Of a stretch of DNA of 64,000 nucleotides, positions 58,476 through 64,000 are shown in pieces (the first letter of the stretch is position 1; every line of letters starts with the position of its first letter). The notes under the pieces are model-generated. The model was not told the origin of the DNA. It saw only the letters and a list, made by a program, of their open reading frames with translations, and made no database searches. The DNA comes from Carposina sasakii (taxonomy: Eukaryota > Arthropoda > Insecta > Lepidoptera > Carposinidae), in NCBI GenBank assembly GCA_014607495.2, contig CP053161.1:4783115-4847114 (forward strand), read 5' to 3'. A program made the position numbers and the translations under genes.

Positions 58476-58977
58476 GAAATATCCATATGTAAACATAAAG
58501 TCGCCAGCTAGGTCTAGTCCTAAATTATTCAAATGATGTTTCAGACGTGGGCCAATGTGCCAGAAATACTACTTGAGGTTATTGAACAAAACTACTGGCG
58601 TCAGAGTTAAATTGTTTTTATCTAAATTTGTTTTTGAGTGGATCGCCCGGAGCAAATCGCGTGCTACCGCGCTAGTGACGTTCGTTTATGTTATTCTGTT
58701 AGCACAGGACATCTTTGTTTATGTATGTTATACCTACCACATCTTTATAAATGTTAGACTATTTTATATATATCCATAGTTTACACTCGGTAAGAACTAT
58801 TCTCGAATCAAATCTCACAACACACAATAACCCCCATGGCAACATAACAATGCGCCTTTCACACAAGTGTTACCTGCGCTCTTACCTGACTCGAGGTGTA
58901 ATTATCTAACCTTGCGGTTACCTGCCAATGCTGAGTGAAATTGGGTTCTAGTTCCAGGTAGCGATTGTTAGTTTTTA

Positions 58978-59233
58978 GCGTTCCGTAACCGGAGGATTAC
59001 AGACACGGCCACATTGTTTTGTTTTCGCTGTCCGTCTGTCACTAGACTGTATCTCATGAATCGTGATAGCTAGACAGTTGAAGATATATTTCTGACACAG
59101 AAAATGTATGTCTATTGCCGCTACAACAACAAATAAAATTAATGTCGAAGTGATGATTTTTTTTGCCGTTTTTTTATAGATAATAAATAGTACGGAACAC
59201 TTCGTGTGCGTCCCCGACTTGTACTTGGCCTAT
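58978..59233 (+). repeat. Diverged relative of the 56459 repeat
   Basis: Starts 'GCGTTCCGTAACCGGAGG', contains 'CGCTGTCCGTCTGTCAC' and ends 'GTGCGTCCCCGACTTGTACT' plus TGGCC. Same layout as the ends of 56459-57947. Confidence 0.55.
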
Positions 59234-59676
59234 TTTTTATATTTACTGGCTGATCCCAGTGACGTCGTCCGCGTGGCTACAGAAAAAAGTAACATCGACA
59301 ACTAAAACTTTTCTCTAACAAATTTTGTATATCGTAAATTCATATTTTTGTTTAGCGTAGTGCTTATTGTCGTTCTCTCACGATTTTCAGCGTTATCGAT
59401 GATTCACGGTGCCGTACTATGAAATGTGACTAATCGTTATTGTGTTTCGTATGTCAGCTGTTTTACACGGAAACGTGGCGCAGATAAAAACATTATTCAT
59501 ACTTGCTAATATTTCTCTGCCTACATGCATGGTATGAAACGAATTTCTACGATATTTTAGAACTAAGTATAAGATTCAAGTAGGTAGATCTGTGGAAGGT
59601 CTGTGGGGCTAGCACGAACCTCTAGTCCCTAGAATGCTATAGGAAGATAGTCCGTAAACGTTCCTTCGTGATACTG

Positions 59677-59981
59677 CAGCACGCGTATGATGAATTTGGT
59701 GAGAGCGAGGTGTCTCACTTTTAAACGTCAAATCCACAGAGCTAAGTAATAACTAGACAAGGCAAGTGTTTCTACTTGGTGTATAAAAAGGGATTGCAAA
59801 CCACTTCTATCAGCCCTTATTCACTCAGTCTGGCTTGAGAACGAGGTGTCTATACTAATTCTTAAGTCTATTTTTACATGCAAAGTACATACACTTAGTT
59901 TATCTAGTTATTAATAGCTCTGTGAGTTTGACGTTTAAAAGTGAGACATCTCGCTCTCACCAAATTCATCATACGGGTGCA
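59677..59981. mobile_element. Fold-back element E, copy 2
   Basis: Bounded by GCACGCGTATGATGAATTTG and CAAATTCATCATACGGGTGC. Internally matches 33744-34046 in reverse orientation. Confidence 0.7.
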
Positions 59982-60247
59982 GCTCTAGCTACACCATTTT
60001 GGGAGCACAGCCGTGTGAATATGTATGTATGAACTGGGACTGGGCATTGTTGGCATGCAACCCAATTGTAATTCTATTCCGCGTGTTACGTATTACAACA
60101 ATAGGTAAGTTACCTACATAACACTAAAATCTAGGTCGTGAAATATTGTCTCAACTCGAGCATTATCTAATAAATTCACGTATTATGTTCGGATTGTGAC
60201 GTTTCATTACGTAAGCGGTAACCCGTTTAATATAATTGTTAATTATA

Positions 60248-60618
60248 CAGGATGATTTTTGGTCGTCAACGTTCTCGAAAACTACGGAATCTCCTTATCA
60301 TCACGATCATTTTTTTCCATGGAAGCATACCTGGGAAGTGTCTGGTTTCCAAAATATTAGGGTCCAAAGTTGAGTAAATAGACTGCGTTTTTCTGCATAA
60401 ATGCACATAGACGCGCGTAGCAGGATTTTTTCACGAAAAATAATTAATATCTGTCTATAAAAAAACTAACATAAACACTAGACACTATAAATTTCGCACG
60501 ATCAAGGAATTAAAAAAAAAAAAAAAAAACAATTCCCAGCATTTTTTTTGGCATAAACTTACTTTATTTCATGTATAGAATACGTACCCTTCGTTAAAGG
60601 TGGCCACAAAAAAACATG
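60248..60618 (+). mobile_element. MITE family A, copy 5
   Basis: Begins CAGGATGATTTTTGGTCG between TA dinucleotides, with a long internal A run. The right end is eroded to AAAACATGTA. Confidence 0.65.
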
Positions 60619-61001
60619 TATATAACACAATTACAACAATGGTGCAGGTAAGCATTCTACAAAAATGATTCATTATTTTCTGTACATATGTATTAGTCAT
60701 TCATTGTTGTTAGATTAAGTAACTAACATTTTTTCTGGAATTCTGTGAAGCTTTCTAGTAAATAACTTAGCGTTATCCCGAAAGAATTATGCCCAACTAA
60801 GATTTTTCTAACAATAAGGCCGTTTAGGAGTCACTGGTGAAACTTAGAAGTTACAGTAGCAATATGTCACAGATTTCATTGCTTTGATCCTTATATTATG
60901 TTAACTAAACGTGACTGCGCGTACTTGTCCCTATTCCCATTACTTATGGGGTCGGCCCAAGAAAATCTACGTGAGGTAAAATATTATATCTATATAGGTA
61001 C

Positions 61002-61303
61002 ACATAATAAAAATGTAACGGATCGCTGTCTGTACATGGATATGAGAACAAATATTATAGAAGACCTTTATCAACGCAATAGAAACCAAAACGATGATTT
61101 TAAGAATTTTTGTCGGTTTGTCTGTTTGTCGTTTGTCTGTGCGTTTGTGCACGCTAATCTCAGAAACGGCTGAACCGATTTCGATGCAGTTTTCAGGAAT
61201 ATATTGTGACAGGTCCCGCTTAACATATAGGCTACTTTTTATCCCGGGAAAATGTTTTTATCCCGGATAATTTCTCAATATTGTTTTTTCTGTAGTCCAC
61301 TAT
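61002..61303 (+). mobile_element. Helitron-like element, copy lacking the GC-rich 3' end
   Basis: Contains 'AATGTAACGGATCGCTGTCT', 'CACGCTAATCTCAGAAACGG' and 'TTTTTATCCCGGGAAAATG', and stops at 'CTGTAGTCCACTA' before the GC-rich terminal block. Confidence 0.55.
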
Positions 61304-62635
61304 ATATTTTGCTGGATGCAGGCAGGTCGCTTCCGACAGGTCGCGCAGTGGAGGTTGTTAAGGGAAGCCTATGTTTAGCAGTTGATTTAATTGCTAGAAT
61401 GATGATGATATTTTTCTCGAGTTTATAAATTTAAATTTGTTTATGTAATGTACTGTATATGTAATGTATAGCACATGAAGATCCTCTTTGTAAGTGAGAC
61501 ACAAACGATATCATTGTGTAATTTAATAATGGATGCAGTATTGTGCCTTGATAGGTATTATTAATACAGCGTACTAGAATTGATATAATATGCTATTTAG
61601 ATAAGCTAAAGTAGGGCACAGTCGCGATCCGCAGACAGAAGAATTTACATTATTTGAATCATGTACATATGTTCAATGTCTGGAATGTTAAATACATTGG
61701 CTTATGTGATGGATGATAGAAGTAGGTGAATATTTAGCGACTTGAACTATCCTCTTGAATCAGTCTATCTATTTAAAAAACCGCATAAAATCTTTTGAGT
61801 AGTTTTAAGATCTAAGCAAACTAACAGACAGACAGGCGGGAAGCCATTTGTTTTATAATGTCCAATGATGATAATGCGGGGGTCTAGTAAACTGGCTCAG
61901 ACGTAATTAATTTCGAAATCTAACTTTCTATTTCAGAACGTACTCAATAAGTAACTGAGCTAAGTGGTTACAGTACCAATGTCATACATTTTAATAATGT
62001 ATACTTGGTATACCAGAATAGACGCAAGTACTAAGGTAGAGTGTGTTTTACCAAAAAGTTCTTTTGAATGAAAGCGCTAGTTACTATGTGTATGAATTGA
62101 CAACATTATCTGTTTCACTGCATAAATCAGGCATAGGAGTTATTCTATAAAACGGACTCGAGTGTATTGAATGTAATTTGAACTATCAAGTAGTACAAAT
62201 TAACGCAAAGCAATTTAGAACAAAATCCAAATTCGTTTTTATCATCGCCACTAATGAATAATAATGAAAGATTCAGTTGGCAAATGTTTTACGATTTTCC
62301 GTCGCAGCACGCCACGTTTGGCCTTTTGCCATTGCGGACGGAGTCCCCTTGAGAGAAACCTTGGGAAAGCGATCGTTTATCCCATATACATCACAGCGAG
62401 TTCACACAGCTGTTAACGTGTAGGAAGTGACGTGTGTGAATAATCTTGCAATGCTGAAGTCAAGGAAATAGCTGGTTAATTAAATTTACTATTATTTCTA
62501 GCCTATAGTTTTTGTTATAAATAGATTGAGTTTGCAAGGAAGTTTTCTTGGATTTAAAAATTAATGTTGTGATGAGCTAGCAACTGGTCACTTTACATCT
62601 ATCCCTGCTATGCCAATCGTGGCGTGAAAGAGTAA

Positions 62636-63177
62636 AGCCCCGTATTCATGGTAGCAGTCAACTCTGCAACATGGCGTCACCATGGTGTGATCAACTCCGC
62701 AACACAAGTGTTGCCCGCAATACAGGTGTTTTTTTTGTGGCCACAGTTAACGAAGGGTACGTACTGTATACATGAAATAAAGTAAATTTATGCCAAAAAA
62801 AATGCTGGGAATTTTTTTATTTTTTTGAAAAAAAAAAAAATTACTTGATCGGGCGAAATTTATAGTGTCTAGTGTTTATGTTAGTTTTTTTATAGACAGA
62901 TATTAATTATTTTTCGTAAAAAAATCTTGCCAGGTGCGTCTATGTGCATTTATGCAGAAAAACGCAGTCTATTTACTCAACTTTGGACCCTAATATTTTG
63001 GAAACCAGACACTTCCCAGGTATGCTTCCATGGAGAAAAATGATCGTGATGACGAGGAGATACCGTAGTTTTCGGGAACGTTGACGACCAAAAATCATCC
63101 TGTATGTTGACAGCAACTCTGCAACATATTTATGCAGCCATGTTGCTAAACAAAAAGTTTACCGTGAATACGGGGCT
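62636..63177. mobile_element. MITE family F with TAA duplication, host of a nested MITE
   Basis: Ends AGCCCCGTATTCATGGTA and TACCGTGAATACGGGGCT are inverted repeats differing at one or two positions, preceded by TAA at 62633-62635 and followed by TAA at 63178-63180. The interior ('CAACTCTGCAACATGG') is also partly inverted. Without the nested copy it is about 160 bp. The 3-bp TAA duplication suggests a PIF/Harbinger-type MITE. Confidence 0.75.
62723..63102 (-). mobile_element. MITE family A, copy 6, nested and inverted
   Basis: Minus-strand copy starting CAGGATGATTTTTGGTCG (at 63102) and ending 'CCACAAAAAAAACACCTG', with TA on both sides. It lies wholly inside the TAA-flanked element, so it inserted later. 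Confidence 0.75.
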
Positions 63178-63334
63178 TAACGTACATACAAATGTGTTTA
63201 CAAGTTTTCTCATTTATAATTAGTAGGACGAAGAAGCCCTATGTAGGACCTACGTCACACATACTAAGAGGTACAGCAAATATAGAAGTTATGTTACCAA
63301 CTCAGTACAGAGGAACAACGGTCAGTTGAATAGG

Positions 63335-63812
63335 GTCGTTTACGGTTTTTTTTTGTATTTATATCGAAAGATCATAAAATAAAAGAAGCATTTGCTAAAG
63401 AAAAACTTCGCTGGCGTGAAAACTTTCCGGGATATATTGATTTCAAAATCATAATTTTAGACTTGCCAAAAAACGCTCCGTACAAACGGCTACCATAATT
63501 ATGACGTCACTCTTTCAGTAAATAACTTGTATGCGCGTAAAAGAACTTTTATTCTGCAGCTGTTTTAAATATTGCATTTATAATTATGGTCACAAAGCAA
63601 AAGTTGCTGTAAATGATGCAGGTGGACATGTGATGTTGTAATTTTCAATTAATTTCACATTTGAAAAATGGACTGGCCCACTAAACTTTGAAGGCTTATC
63701 ACTATCTCACTTGGACACTTAATCAAATTGTAATTTTACAGATAGGTTATGATTTTAATTATTTATTCTCATAAGCATAAAATGTCATTATAATTCAACC
63801 ATAGTAAACATC
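63335..63812 (-). repeat. Inverted partner of the 18570-19030 repeat
   Basis: Collinear in reverse with 18570-19030 ('TATCGAAAGATCATAAAAT', 'CTCCGTACAAACGGCTACC', 'ATGACGTCAC', 'AATTGTAATTTTACAGATAG'). Confidence 0.65.
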
Positions 63813-64000
63813 CCTATTGTAAGATGTATAAAATCTATTGTGACGTCAACACGATACTAACAATGATACTACTCACAAAATACGTGGTTATATAGCATTT
63901 ATAATTCACTAAACGACATCGCATGAGTTTATAAATTAAGGTCCTTCCTTACACCATAGAGGAATAAGCGATGTCAGAGTGCTAATGTCATACTAACTAT

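Noticed and set aside
62270..62420. GC-rich patch after 'TTTTCCGTCGCAG' as a possible next Haspin exon
   Set aside because: The frame required by the phase after 56308 meets a stop within about 15 codons and shows no kinase motifs.
1..64000. CRISPR array, bacterial operon, phage or defence system
   Set aside because: No regularly spaced repeats with unique spacers, no ribosome-binding-site-led gene runs, and all supported genes are intron-containing animal genes.

Overview
This window looks like nuclear DNA from a moth or butterfly (Lepidoptera). It is AT-rich, and its genes are split into short exons with GT-AG introns. The space between exons is packed with repeat types familiar from lepidopteran genomes: Helitron-like elements ending in CTAG, repeats containing the 'GGACGTAGGCCT' block, TA-flanked MITEs, tRNA-derived SINEs and RTE-like fragments. 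The species assignment is an inference from repeat and protein character. No database search was run.

Five protein-coding genes can be supported. (1) 9865-10365, minus strand: the first coding exon of a Popeye-domain protein (BVES/POPDC family); the rest lies beyond the left edge or was not found. (2) 11411-12120, plus strand: a complete three-exon Ashwin homologue (160 aa), divergent from the Popeye gene. (3) 16461-24578, plus strand: a 14-exon tandem-GAF class I cyclic-nucleotide phosphodiesterase (about 787 aa). Its catalytic exons are intact, but there are two separate +1 frameshifts, both in GAF-B. (4) 30062-36807, minus strand: a complete six-exon gene for a 230-residue hydrophilic protein I do not recognise, reconstructed from small exons that all join in phase. 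(5) 43483-56308, plus strand: the first eight coding exons of a Haspin kinase, running off the right edge with the C-terminal lobe missing. One of its introns is GC-AG.

The rest is mostly mobile DNA. The clearest element is a 3590-bp non-autonomous LTR retrotransposon (49565-53154), with seemingly identical 1088-bp LTRs and a 4-bp target duplication, sitting in a Haspin intron. A decayed relative with a Ty3/gypsy-type integrase fragment lies at 39.5-41.9 kb. Many MITEs have readable target duplications: a TTA-flanked fold-back nested in a repeat at 6.1 kb, a TA-flanked pogo-like element at 34.7 kb, an 8-bp-duplication hAT-like element at 58.0 kb, and a TA-flanked MITE nested inside a TAA-flanked one at 62.6-63.2 kb. 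Several repeat families occur as inverted pairs tens of kb apart.

The genes do not form an obvious functional cluster: membrane cAMP-binding (Popeye), cyclic-nucleotide breakdown (PDE), nuclear/RNA-associated (Ashwin) and mitotic histone H3 kinase (Haspin). Popeye and the PDE both touch cyclic-nucleotide signalling, but I see nothing in the sequence linking them. I found no CRISPR array, intact tRNA, rRNA or bacterial-type operon.
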